Source of the DNA: ZC4RG30 sp039917615
GTDB lineage: Bacteria > Pseudomonadota > Gammaproteobacteria > Steroidobacterales > Steroidobacteraceae
DNA length: 64,000 nt
NCBI GenBank assembly: GCA_039917615.1
Contig: JBDSJD010000029.1
Location: 62,001-126,000 of the forward strand
Reading direction: 5' to 3'
Part shown: positions 56,366 to 64,000 of the stretch, piece after piece
How the letters are laid out: each line of letters starts with the position of its first letter
Position numbering within the stretch: position 1 is the stretch's first letter
Position numbers and translations under genes: made by a program
Notes under the pieces: model-generated
Told to the model about the DNA's origin: nothing
What the model saw: the letters and a program-made list of their open reading frames with translations, nothing else
The model's database searches: none

Positions 56366-59300
56366 AACTGCGACGAAAAATTGCGCTCGGTTTTGTGGCA
56401 ATCCTGCTGCTGGTGCCTACAGCTGTGACGTACGTGGTCGTCACCACCGAATCCGGGCTGCAGTTCGTTGTCAGCCGCCTCGGAAAGATCGGCCCCGTGA
56501 CCATCACGGCCGGGACGGTCACGGGCACGCTGGCGTATGGTTTCAGCGTCGACTCGCTGCGCATCCAGCACCGACTGTCGGATGTGCAGATCGATCACGC
56601 CTCGGGCAGTATCGAACTGCTGCCTCTGCTGCTGCTGCACCGGATCACGATGCCGGGAGTCAGGGCCGAGCATGTCAGCGTGATGATGAAGCTCGATCCG
56701 CTGGACCGTCCGCTGTTACCACCGCGCTTCCTGCCCGCGCTGCTGCGCATCGACACGGACGCAGCACATGTCGATGGCGCGGAGATCACGTTGCTGAGTG
56801 GCCGCAAGGTGCCGCTGCGCAATATCGACGGCAAGGTCACGGTGCTGCCGAAGCAGATCCGCATCCTTTCGTCAAAGCTGGACTACGAGCTCATGCATAT
56901 CCAGGCAACCGGCAACGTGCTGGCCAAACGCCCCATCGGTCTGGACGGAGAAATGGAAATCACCTGGTCCATCGCCGGACAGCCAGACTGGCTGATCCTG
57001 GCGCGTTTCGACGGCGACCTGGACAAGCTGCCCTTGACCGGTCGCATCGAGAAGCCTTTTCACGCCGGCTTCGAGGGGGCCGTCACCACGCTCAACAAAG
57101 GCTGGAAATTTGCCGGAAAAGCGCAGGTGCAGGACCTGAACCTGCAGCCATTCGGTGGTGGCACGGTGCTCGGCATCATTTCCGGCACGCTGGACATTAC
57201 GGCAGCCAGCGTGGGCTTTGCCGCCAAGGGTTCGCTGACTCCCCCTGGCTTGAAGGCTGGCGCGTTGGGCGTGGATTTTCACGGCGCCTACAGCCAGAGG
57301 GTGCTGACCATTCAACGCGCCACCGTTACCCACGCGACATCGGGTGCGCGCGCCACCACGCACGGCACTGTGACGATTGTAAAAGGCGGACCGCAACTCG
57401 ACCTCGCCGGCGACTGGGCCACCTTTCGCTGGCCGCTGGCCGAGTCAGCGCCGGCGTTCTCGAGCCCGCGCGGCAACTACGCGCTCAGCGGCGTGAAGCC
57501 CTGGGCCGTGCGTCTGGATGGCGATGTCATCACTGCGGAACAACCGGCCATGCCCGCAACACTCCGCGGCGCGCTTGCTACTGACTCGCTGCGTATCGAT
57601 GAAGCCGCCGTGCAATTGCTCGGTGGCACCGCGAACTTCACCGGTGAAGCGCGCTGGCAGCCGGCCGAAAGCTGGCGGGTCGATGGAAGCGTCGCCGACC
57701 TGGATCCCTCAACGCTGCGGGCCGACTTGCCGGGGAAACTTGGCTTCGACTTCAAGGCCAGCGGCGCACCGTTTGGTGCAATGGGGAGTCTCGATCTCGA
57801 TGCACAGCGCTTCACGGGCAAGCTGCGCGGCCAGAACATCAGCGGCAAAGGGCATTTCGCGCGTGCCGCCGCCAGCACTGACTGGCAGTTTACCGGCGTC
57901 GATCTGAGCCTGGGCCGCACGCGCCTGCAACTGGACGGCGGCTTCGGCGTGCAGAGCGACCTGCGCTTCGTGGTCAATGCCGATGACCTGAGTCTGTTCG
58001 ATCCGGCGGCAAGCGGCCGCGTGAGCGCAAGCGGTCGATATGCCGGCACGCGCGCCACACCATTGCTGCTGTTCAAGGCCCGCGGCACAGACTTCGAATG
58101 GCAGGGCTACAAGGTCGCCGCTCTCGATGCAGATGTGGATGTGGACCTGCGCGCCGACGGCCATGCGCTCGGACAGATCAACACTACCGGGCTTACATAC
58201 GGCGGGCGCACCGTGCAGAAGGCCAGCCTGAAGCTCACCGGTAACGGCGAACAGCATCGTCTGGCACTGGATGTTGAAGCCACGCCGCTGCGCACGGCGC
58301 TGGTGGCGCAGGGCGCCATTCGTGAAGGGTTGTGGCAGGGCACGCTCGAAAGTCTTGTCATTGACGACTCTCGCAACCTGCAGCTGCGCCTGGAAACACC
58401 GGCGACGCTCGCGTTCAATCTGCAGCAGCAGCAACTCGGGCAGACCTGCGTGAAAGGCACCGTAGAGCGGTTGTGCATGGCCGGGCAACGTCTGCCAGAT
58501 GGCACCTGGAAGGCCAACCTCACCGCTGAATCACTGCCACTGCGCGCGCTTACCGCGGGCCTTATGCAGGACATGGAATACGAAGGCACCATCAACCTGC
58601 AGGCGGATCTCGCCGGCAACCGCACGGACCTGCCGGTGGGCAACTTGCGCGGGCAGTTGCAGCAGGCGCGGCTGCTGCACCGCTTGAGCAACGGGAAATT
58701 CGAACCGATGTCGTTGGGTTCCGGCAGCGTCACGGCCAACGCCACCACCACCGGCTTTGCCGTGCAGGTTGGCTTGGACGCAGGTGACTCCGGCAGCATC
58801 AAGGGAGCACTCACCGGCGAGCGCAACGCCGGCGACTGGCAGAGCTTCCCGATTCGCGGCACGCTGGACGCAAACACCGACGGGCTCGGGTTGCTCGACA
58901 TCTACTTCGGCGGCATCGACAAGGCGACTGGACGGCTGATCACCAAGGTCAGCATCGGTGGCACATTGGGCGCACCGACCCTGCAGGGCCTGCTGCAGCT
59001 GCGCGACGCATCGATCGATGTCTATCAGGTGAATATCGCGATGCGCGAGCTCTCGCTCGACGCCAATTTCAACAATGATTCGCTGGATATCGAAGGACAA
59101 TCACGCCTGGGCACTGGCATCGCCAAGTTCAACGGCAAGCTGGCGTGGAAAGAGCGTGAGCCATACGGCAACCTGCACGTCGAAGGCGAGAACCTGCGCA
59201 TCGTGGATGTGCCTGAAGCTCGGATCAATGCATCACCAAAGCTCGACTTCAAGATCGACGGGCGCCGCATCGATGTCAGTGGTGAAATACGCCTGCCCTA

Positions 59301-60096
59301 CGCGCAGCTGGAGCCTGCGGATCTGCGCAATGTCGTGCTCGCATCCAACGATGAGCAGATGGTCGGCGCACCGGTCATCGACCCCGCACAGCGCTGGCTG
59401 GTGATATACGACGTTCGCGTGATGCTCGGCGACCAGGTGCGCATCGACTCGCTGGGACTCAAGGCGAGGCTGGGTGGAAGCATCCGCGTGCGCGGTGATG
59501 ATTCGAAGGTCATCCGCGGCGAAGGCGAGCTGAACATTGCCGAAGGAAAGTTCCAGTACCTCGGCCGGCTGCTCGATATCGAGCGTGGCCGCCTGATCTT
59601 CGACAACGGTCCCCTGAACAATCCCGGCGTGGACCTGCGCGCGCAGAAAGTCTTTCCCGACATCACTGCGGGTGTAAACGTGCGCGGCACCCTGCTCCAC
59701 CTGAATCCGCCGACTTTCTTTTCGGAACCTGCGATTCCCCAATCGCAGATCGTGTCGCTGATCCTGGCCGGCGGATCGCTGGAAAGCGTGCAGAACAGCA
59801 ACCGTTCCGGCGCGGCGCGCAACGACATGCTCGCGCAGGGCGCGTCGATCCTGGCGCAGCGTGTCGGCGCCCGCGTCGGCGTCGATGATGTCGGGATCGA
59901 AACTGATCTCAGCAACGACACCTCGCTGGTGCTGGGCAAATATCTGTCGCCGCGGCTGTATGTCAGCTACGGCATCAGCCTGGCAGAAGCCATCAACACG
60001 CTGAAGATGCGTTTCACCATCGGTGATCGCTGGACCATCAAGACCGAGGCTGGCAAGGCGCGCAGCGCGGATATCGTCTATACCATCCAGAAGTAG
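56362..60096 (+). CDS. tamB: Translocation and assembly module TamB (DUF490)
   Basis: 1244 residues. One N-terminal membrane anchor (residues 8-26) is followed by a long repeating beta-rich region that forms a hydrophobic groove. The C-terminal DUF490 domain, from about residue 900, contains GEGELNIAEGKFQYLGRLLDIERGRLIFDNGPLNNPGVDLRA and IPQSQIVSLILAGGS, and ends in a barrel-interacting segment. TamB and relatives (YhdP, YdbH) shuttle phospholipids to the outer membrane. The GTG start overlaps tamA by 4 bases. Confidence 0.95.
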   Translation: MKLRRKIALGFVAILLLVPTAVTYVVVTTESGLQFVVSRLGKIGPVTITAGTVTGTLAYGFSVDSLRIQHRLSDVQIDHASGSIELLPLLLLHRITMPGVRAEHVSVMMKLDPLDRPLLPPRFLPALLRIDTDAAHVDGAEITLLSGRKVPLRNIDGKVTVLPKQIRILSSKLDYELMHIQATGNVLAKRPIGLDGEMEITWSIAGQPDWLILARFDGDLDKLPLTGRIEKPFHAGFEGAVTTLNKGWKFAGKAQVQDLNLQPFGGGTVLGIISGTLDITAASVGFAAKGSLTPPGLKAGALGVDFHGAYSQRVLTIQRATVTHATSGARATTHGTVTIVKGGPQLDLAGDWATFRWPLAESAPAFSSPRGNYALSGVKPWAVRLDGDVITAEQPAMPATLRGALATDSLRIDEAAVQLLGGTANFTGEARWQPAESWRVDGSVADLDPSTLRADLPGKLGFDFKASGAPFGAMGSLDLDAQRFTGKLRGQNISGKGHFARAAASTDWQFTGVDLSLGRTRLQLDGGFGVQSDLRFVVNADDLSLFDPAASGRVSASGRYAGTRATPLLLFKARGTDFEWQGYKVAALDADVDVDLRADGHALGQINTTGLTYGGRTVQKASLKLTGNGEQHRLALDVEATPLRTALVAQGAIREGLWQGTLESLVIDDSRNLQLRLETPATLAFNLQQQQLGQTCVKGTVERLCMAGQRLPDGTWKANLTAESLPLRALTAGLMQDMEYEGTINLQADLAGNRTDLPVGNLRGQLQQARLLHRLSNGKFEPMSLGSGSVTANATTTGFAVQVGLDAGDSGSIKGALTGERNAGDWQSFPIRGTLDANTDGLGLLDIYFGGIDKATGRLITKVSIGGTLGAPTLQGLLQLRDASIDVYQVNIAMRELSLDANFNNDSLDIEGQSRLGTGIAKFNGKLAWKEREPYGNLHVEGENLRIVDVPEARINASPKLDFKIDGRRIDVSGEIRLPYAQLEPADLRNVVLASNDEQMVGAPVIDPAQRWLVIYDVRVMLGDQVRIDSLGLKARLGGSIRVRGDDSKVIRGEGELNIAEGKFQYLGRLLDIERGRLIFDNGPLNNPGVDLRAQKVFPDITAGVNVRGTLLHLNPPTFFSEPAIPQSQIVSLILAGGSLESVQNSNRSGAARNDMLAQGASILAQRVGARVGVDDVGIETDLSNDTSLVLGKYLSPRLYVSYGISLAEAINTLKMRFTIGDRWTIKTEAGKARSADIVYTIQK

Positions 60097-60192
60097 GCGC
60101 GGCTGCCCGATGATGACGGGAATAACTCACGCCCATACGAACATGGACTACCATACTGCCGCGAGAAGAAGAAACATACCGGAGGGATCCAC

Positions 60193-62037
60193 ATGCGACC
60201 GACACTCACCGCCCTGCTCTGCATTCTTGGCAGCTCCACGCTCCACGCAGCTCCCGTCACCGTGGTACGTCAGCACTACGTCTATGAAGTATCAGCCGAC
60301 GGCACCTGGACGACCGAAGTCGACACGGCCCGCCGCGTCGACGAACAACAGGCTGTAGCCGGCATGGGCCAAGCGCCGGTGCAATACAGCGAGTCGCTGC
60401 AGTCCCTTGAGATCCTCGAAGCCTATACGACAACCAAGGACGGCAAGCGCATCGATGTGCCAGCCGACAAGATCATCACGCAGCAACTGCCGGCCAGCAC
60501 CGGAGCACCGACCTTCAGCGACAACAAGTTGCGAATGGTGGTTTTCCCCCAGGTGGAAGTCGGCGCGACGCTGAACCTGCGCTACCGCCTGAAGCAGCTC
60601 AAGCCGTACCTCCCCGGCTTGTTCTCTGCGGCACTCATAGTCAACCCTTTCACTGATACCCAGGCTGCCAGCGTCATCGTGCGGGCGCCGGAAAAACTGA
60701 AGCTGCACTTCTCATCGCGGGATATGCAGGGCGGCGAGGTGAAATCCGCCGCAGCCGGCAAGCGCGAATGGCGCTGGACGTATGGCGACGCCAAAGCCAT
60801 CCTCCCTGAGCCAGGCGCGCTGGGTTTCGAAACATTCAGCCCATACGCCGCCGTATCGACGTTCGAGACTTATCCCGAGCTGGCCGAGGCCTACATGATT
60901 GGCGCCGAGGCCGCCGCCAGAGTGACTCCAGCCGTGCAGAAGCTGGCCGATGAAATCACCACCGGCATCACCGACAAACGAGCGCAGGCCGCGGCCCTCT
61001 ATCGCTGGGTCAGCAAGGAGATCCGCTATGTCGCCATCGCCATGGGCGCGGGCGGTTACGTGCCGCATGAGGCCGATACGATCATTGCGGCGCGCTATGG
61101 CGACTGCAAGGACAAGAGCACGCTGCTAATTGCGTTGCTGCACGCGAAAGGCATTGATGCGATGCCGGCACTCATCCAGGCCGGCGCGGCCTTCAAGCTG
61201 CCCGACTCGGTGGTTCTGGGTGCATTCAACCACGCCATCACGTACCTACCGGAATGGAACCTGTTCGTCGATTCCACTTCTGGGTTCACGCAGTTCGGCG
61301 TGTTAACCCCCAACCTGCAGAGCAAACCGGCCCTGCTGGGGGGCAACAAGTCCATGCGGGCGGTCGTGAAGACAACACCAGCTGCGAGCGCCCAGGACCG
61401 CGTGGTACAACGGACCATCGTAACCCTGACCGCTGATGGGTCGGTGTCCGGCACGAACACGGTCGAGACTCTGGGCTCAGCGGAACCCGGCCTGCGCGCT
61501 GCGATGGGTGGCATCACCGACGCGATGCGACCGACGGTGGCCAAGTCCATGTTGGCAAGCTCCGGGCAGACGGGCGAAGCCACACTCAAACTCAGCGATG
61601 CGCGTGACCTGGCGATTCCATTCTCGCTAGTGTTCGAATTCAAGATCCCACAGCGCATCAACGTGCCGGGACCAGGCGCACTCGCCACATCCTTCGGCAT
61701 GCCAACCATGGCCAGCGGGCAGGGTTTCGCCAGCTCAATGCTGCAGCTGGAACGCAAGCTCGACTTCCCCTGCCCGACCTCAGGCGCCGACGAAATCCTC
61801 GAGCTGACGCTGCCGGCCGAAGTAACGATTACCACCCTGCCCAAGGCGGCCAGCATCGAATCGCCGTTTGGAAGGTTCAGCGCAACCTATGAAGTGAAGG
61901 ATGGGCGACTGCGCATGAACCGCCGGCTGGACATCACGACACCCCGAGCGGTCTGCACCGCTGCCGACTCGGTCGAACTGCGCAAGTTCGCTACCGCGAT
62001 CAGCCAGCAAATGCGGGCGCAGGTGCTTTATCAATAG
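60193..62037 (+). CDS. DUF3857 / transglutaminase-like protein
   Basis: 614 residues with a signal peptide (after TLHA). A DUF3857 beta domain (residues 20-230) precedes a transglutaminase-like core with the full triad: Cys305 in RYGDCKDKS, His347 in FNHAI and Asp360 in VDSTSGF. A C-terminal DUF-like beta domain completes it. GGAGGG at about 8 bases is a strong ribosome binding site. These proteins are periplasmic or extracellular; protease or crosslinking activity is possible but not known for the family. Confidence 0.88.
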   Translation: MRPTLTALLCILGSSTLHAAPVTVVRQHYVYEVSADGTWTTEVDTARRVDEQQAVAGMGQAPVQYSESLQSLEILEAYTTTKDGKRIDVPADKIITQQLPASTGAPTFSDNKLRMVVFPQVEVGATLNLRYRLKQLKPYLPGLFSAALIVNPFTDTQAASVIVRAPEKLKLHFSSRDMQGGEVKSAAAGKREWRWTYGDAKAILPEPGALGFETFSPYAAVSTFETYPELAEAYMIGAEAAARVTPAVQKLADEITTGITDKRAQAAALYRWVSKEIRYVAIAMGAGGYVPHEADTIIAARYGDCKDKSTLLIALLHAKGIDAMPALIQAGAAFKLPDSVVLGAFNHAITYLPEWNLFVDSTSGFTQFGVLTPNLQSKPALLGGNKSMRAVVKTTPAASAQDRVVQRTIVTLTADGSVSGTNTVETLGSAEPGLRAAMGGITDAMRPTVAKSMLASSGQTGEATLKLSDARDLAIPFSLVFEFKIPQRINVPGPGALATSFGMPTMASGQGFASSMLQLERKLDFPCPTSGADEILELTLPAEVTITTLPKAASIESPFGRFSATYEVKDGRLRMNRRLDITTPRAVCTAADSVELRKFATAISQQMRAQVLYQ

Positions 62038-62086
62038 GCTGACGCCACTCAGGTTGCGGTGACCTTTGAATCGGGCCCGGCAGTCC

Positions 62087-63310
62087 TCAGCGAGGGCTGC
62101 CAGTGCTCCACTGGATGCGCGGCATCACCAGTGAAAGCGCCGCGAGCAGCAGGATGACTCCACCAAACTCTGCCGCGACACTGGGCAGCGCACTGCCAGT
62201 GAGCAGCAGCCCAGCGGCGATCGCCGGCACACCCATGGCGAGGTAGGCGATCACGAAGATCACGGCCAGCACAGCGGCGCGTTCATCCGCCTGCGCGTGA
62301 CTCACCACACTGCGCACTGCGCCCTGGAATCCGGTGCCGAACCCGACACCCGTACCGCTCAGTCCCGCAAAGAACAGCAGTGGCGAGTGCAGGTAGAGAG
62401 CTGAGAGCACCACCACCATGCCGATGGCCAGGGCCACGCCGCCAGTGCGCATGGCCGCTTGCGGAGTGAGATGCCGCAACACCAGCCCGGCGGTACCAGC
62501 GCTGCCGGCCATCACGAACAACGCAAGGCCACTGAGCAGCGCGGAGTTCTCACCCGTCATGCTGCGCACGAATGCGGGACCCAGCGAGCTGAAGAAACCA
62601 GGGATCGCCCAGGTCGCGATGATGATGGGCACAGCCCGCAGCAAGGGACCCCGGGTGGCAGCCGAAAGCGACAGCTGCGGCCGCAACGAAGCCATGGCTC
62701 CGCTGCGACGCTCGGTGGTTTCAGCCATCCACAGCAGCCCCACTCCCTGTATCAGCACCAGCAGGGACAGAACCACGAACACCAGTTGATGTGGTGCCGG
62801 CAGCATGCCCACAAATATGCCGCCAGCCACCCCGCCGAGCGCAGTGCCCAGTGGTGTGGCGACCGCGTTCGCCACCGGGCCCCGGCGCTTGTCGAGGTCG
62901 AGCAATCCTGCGCCAACCGCAGCGATCGCCGCACCGGCAGAAATCCCCTGCAGCGTGCGCGCGAATAACAGCGCTCCCAGGCCGTCCGCAGTAGCAAACA
63001 TCGTGAGCGAGATGAGCTGCACCACCACCGATACCAGCAGCACCGGTCGCCGCCCCACATGATCGGAAAGTCGTCCGAACACCAGCAATGCGGCGAGCAC
63101 TGCCAGTGCATAGACGGCAAAGATCACCGTGATGGTCAGCGAGGAGAATCCCCATTGAGCCTGGTAATGGGGATACAGCGACGTAGGCGCGCTCGCCCCA
63201 GCCAGAAAGGTCACGATGAGGGAGGCCATGAGGAAAAAGCTGGCAACCGGCGACAACCTCGCCGGCAGTTGGGCAACTTGGGCGGTGACTGGAAGAGTGG
63301 TGGGGTTCAT
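62087..63310 (-). CDS. MFS transporter (drug-efflux type)
   Basis: 407 residues with about 12 spans. It has the loop 2-3 motif GRLSDHVGRRPVLL (a variant of GxxxDRxGRR) after span 2 and ARTLQGISAGAA in span 4, typical of exporters. The substrate is unknown. It is divergent from a TetR-family regulator gene with two matching operator-like sites between them, so it is probably the regulator's main target. Confidence 0.87.
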   Translation of the reverse strand: MNPTTLPVTAQVAQLPARLSPVASFFLMASLIVTFLAGASAPTSLYPHYQAQWGFSSLTITVIFAVYALAVLAALLVFGRLSDHVGRRPVLLVSVVVQLISLTMFATADGLGALLFARTLQGISAGAAIAAVGAGLLDLDKRRGPVANAVATPLGTALGGVAGGIFVGMLPAPHQLVFVVLSLLVLIQGVGLLWMAETTERRSGAMASLRPQLSLSAATRGPLLRAVPIIIATWAIPGFFSSLGPAFVRSMTGENSALLSGLALFVMAGSAGTAGLVLRHLTPQAAMRTGGVALAIGMVVVLSALYLHSPLLFFAGLSGTGVGFGTGFQGAVRSVVSHAQADERAAVLAVIFVIAYLAMGVPAIAAGLLLTGSALPSVAAEFGGVILLLAALSLVMPRIQWSTGSPR

Positions 63311-63334
63311 GGCTGTCTCTTGGGTTTGATTAGG

Positions 63335-63350
63335 TAGACCGTTCTGTCTA
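63335..63350. promoter_or_regulatory. TetR operator-like site 1
   Basis: TAGACCGTTCTGTCTA, a dyad with TAGAC/GTCTA ends. Its near-copy lies at 63364-63379 in inverted orientation (14 of 16 bases match). The sites resemble NemR-type TAGACCxxxxGGTCTA boxes. Confidence 0.7.
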
Positions 63351-63363
63351 TGTTGGACGTAAG

Positions 63364-63379
63364 TATACAGATCGGTCTA
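63364..63379. promoter_or_regulatory. TetR operator-like site 2
   Basis: TATACAGATCGGTCTA; its reverse complement TAGACCGATCTGTATA matches site 1 at 14 of 16 positions. Centres are 29 bases apart, about three helical turns. Both sites are between the MFS and TetR starts, so one regulator can control both genes. Confidence 0.7.
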
Positions 63380-63402
63380 CTATCGTCAACAGGAGATTGC
63401 TC

Positions 63403-63999
63403 ATGACCACCAAAACACCTGCCGTCCCGGAAAAGACCTCCGCCCGCGAGCGCCTGCTGGCCGCCGCCGCGGAGCTCTTCTACATGGAAGGCATCAATAC
63501 GGTCGGCATTGACCGGGTGATTGAGCGCGCGGGTGTGGCAAAGGCGTCGCTGTACAACACCTTTGGTAGCAAGGATGAACTAATCCAGGCTTACCTCACC
63601 GCCAAACACGAGGCACGCGAACAGCGCGTCCAGAAGCGCCTCTCGGGCCTGGCGTCTGCGCGGGAGAAGATCCTGGCCGTGTTCGATGACCAGTGCGAGG
63701 TCGCCAGAAAGAAAGACTTTCGCGGCTGCGCCTTCATCCGCGCCAGCGCCGAACTCGGCGCCGAGAACGGCATCCGCGGCGTCTGCGATGCATCGCGTGG
63801 CTGGCTGCGCGGGTTGTTCAAGGACCTGGCGACGCAGGGCGGCGCGAGGGATCCGGCTACGCTGGCGAGGCAGCTCGAACTGCTTTACGAAGGCGCCGCA
63901 GTTTCGTGGCAGCCTGATGCAGCGGGCAGTGCGTCGAAGGTAGCGCGCGAGGCGGCGGTCTGCCTGCTGGCATCAGGCGGGGTCAGGACCTCCGGCTAA
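63403..63999 (+). CDS. TetR-family transcriptional regulator
   Basis: 198 residues from ATG 63403, preceded by AGGAG at 7 bases. The N-terminal helix-turn-helix is clear (RERLLAAAAELFYMEGINTVGIDRVIERAGVAKASLYNTFGSKDEL). The C-terminal domain has a cysteine in KKDFRGCAFIRASAE, the segment shared by redox- or electrophile-sensing TetR proteins such as NemR-like regulators. It probably represses the divergent MFS gene and itself through the two operator-like sites. Confidence 0.9.
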   Translation: MTTKTPAVPEKTSARERLLAAAAELFYMEGINTVGIDRVIERAGVAKASLYNTFGSKDELIQAYLTAKHEAREQRVQKRLSGLASAREKILAVFDDQCEVARKKDFRGCAFIRASAELGAENGIRGVCDASRGWLRGLFKDLATQGGARDPATLARQLELLYEGAAVSWQPDAAGSASKVAREAAVCLLASGGVRTSG

Positions 64000-64000
64000 A

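Overview
The window is high-GC DNA from a Gram-negative bacterium. I infer a gammaproteobacterium near the Steroidobacterales/Nevskiales/Xanthomonadales. The evidence is the divergent tsaD / rpsU-yqeY-dnaG-rpoD macromolecular-synthesis block, tsaD next to folB-folK, a complete tamA-tamB pair, a gammaproteobacterial sigma-70 region 1.1, and many lipoproteins and signal peptides. The taxonomic call is inference from gene content, not a database match. I saw no rRNA, tRNA or CRISPR array.

Layout. 1-394: the start of a hicB antitoxin gene (cut by the window edge) with the hicA toxin gene. 558-3458: a MidA-type methyltransferase, a divergent FolM/PTR1-like pteridine reductase, and folK-folB (4-bp overlap). 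3468-11113: tsaD facing rpsU-yqeY, a 27-residue membrane peptide, an MFS transporter, dnaG and rpoD; the sigma factor has a long Ala/Lys/Pro tail with an AT-hook-like motif. 11134-17209: lipoprotein alpha/beta hydrolase, M16 metalloprotease, RIO-like kinase, CsbD-like protein with a terminator, and DNA topoisomerase IB. 17206-23491: a remnant of a thioredoxin-lipoprotein gene, an orphan MacB-like ABC permease, a RES/Xre toxin-antitoxin pair whose promoter spacer is a palindrome, the intact thioredoxin lipoprotein gene with a small membrane protein, and an NTF2-like protein. 23642-28507: Tat-exported SDR, small iron-permease-like protein, GNAT, a decayed hsdM-like fragment, a YecA-like SEC-C protein, a secreted VQGP-repeat protein and a DUF4143 ATPase. 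28609-32493: a three-gene minus-strand unit (uncharacterised protein, FkbM methyltransferase, phospholipase-D-like protein) and a divergent secreted protein.

The most unusual region is 32475-48004, nine minus-strand genes with mostly overlapping or touching ends. In transcription order they are DUF4159 protein, vWA/GATase-like membrane protein, a caspase-fold protein lacking its cysteine, a TPR protein with an HExxH peptidase domain, MoxR AAA+ ATPase, DUF58 protein, BatA-like vWA membrane protein, a giant DUF4175 protein with Gly and Gln/Gly tracts, and an FAD-linked oxidase. The MoxR/DUF58/BatA/DUF4159/DUF4175 core is a known but functionally unexplained association. The peptidase and pseudo-caspase inside it make it the best candidate here for an undescribed envelope system.

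48095-63999: rhomboid protease, glyoxalase-like protein, PQQ-type sugar dehydrogenase, an uncharacterised gene divergent from an orphan FlhC-like regulator, M20 peptidase, nudC-tamA-tamB (overlapping genes), a DUF3857/transglutaminase-like protein, and an MFS efflux gene divergent from its probable TetR regulator with two matching operator-like sites between them.
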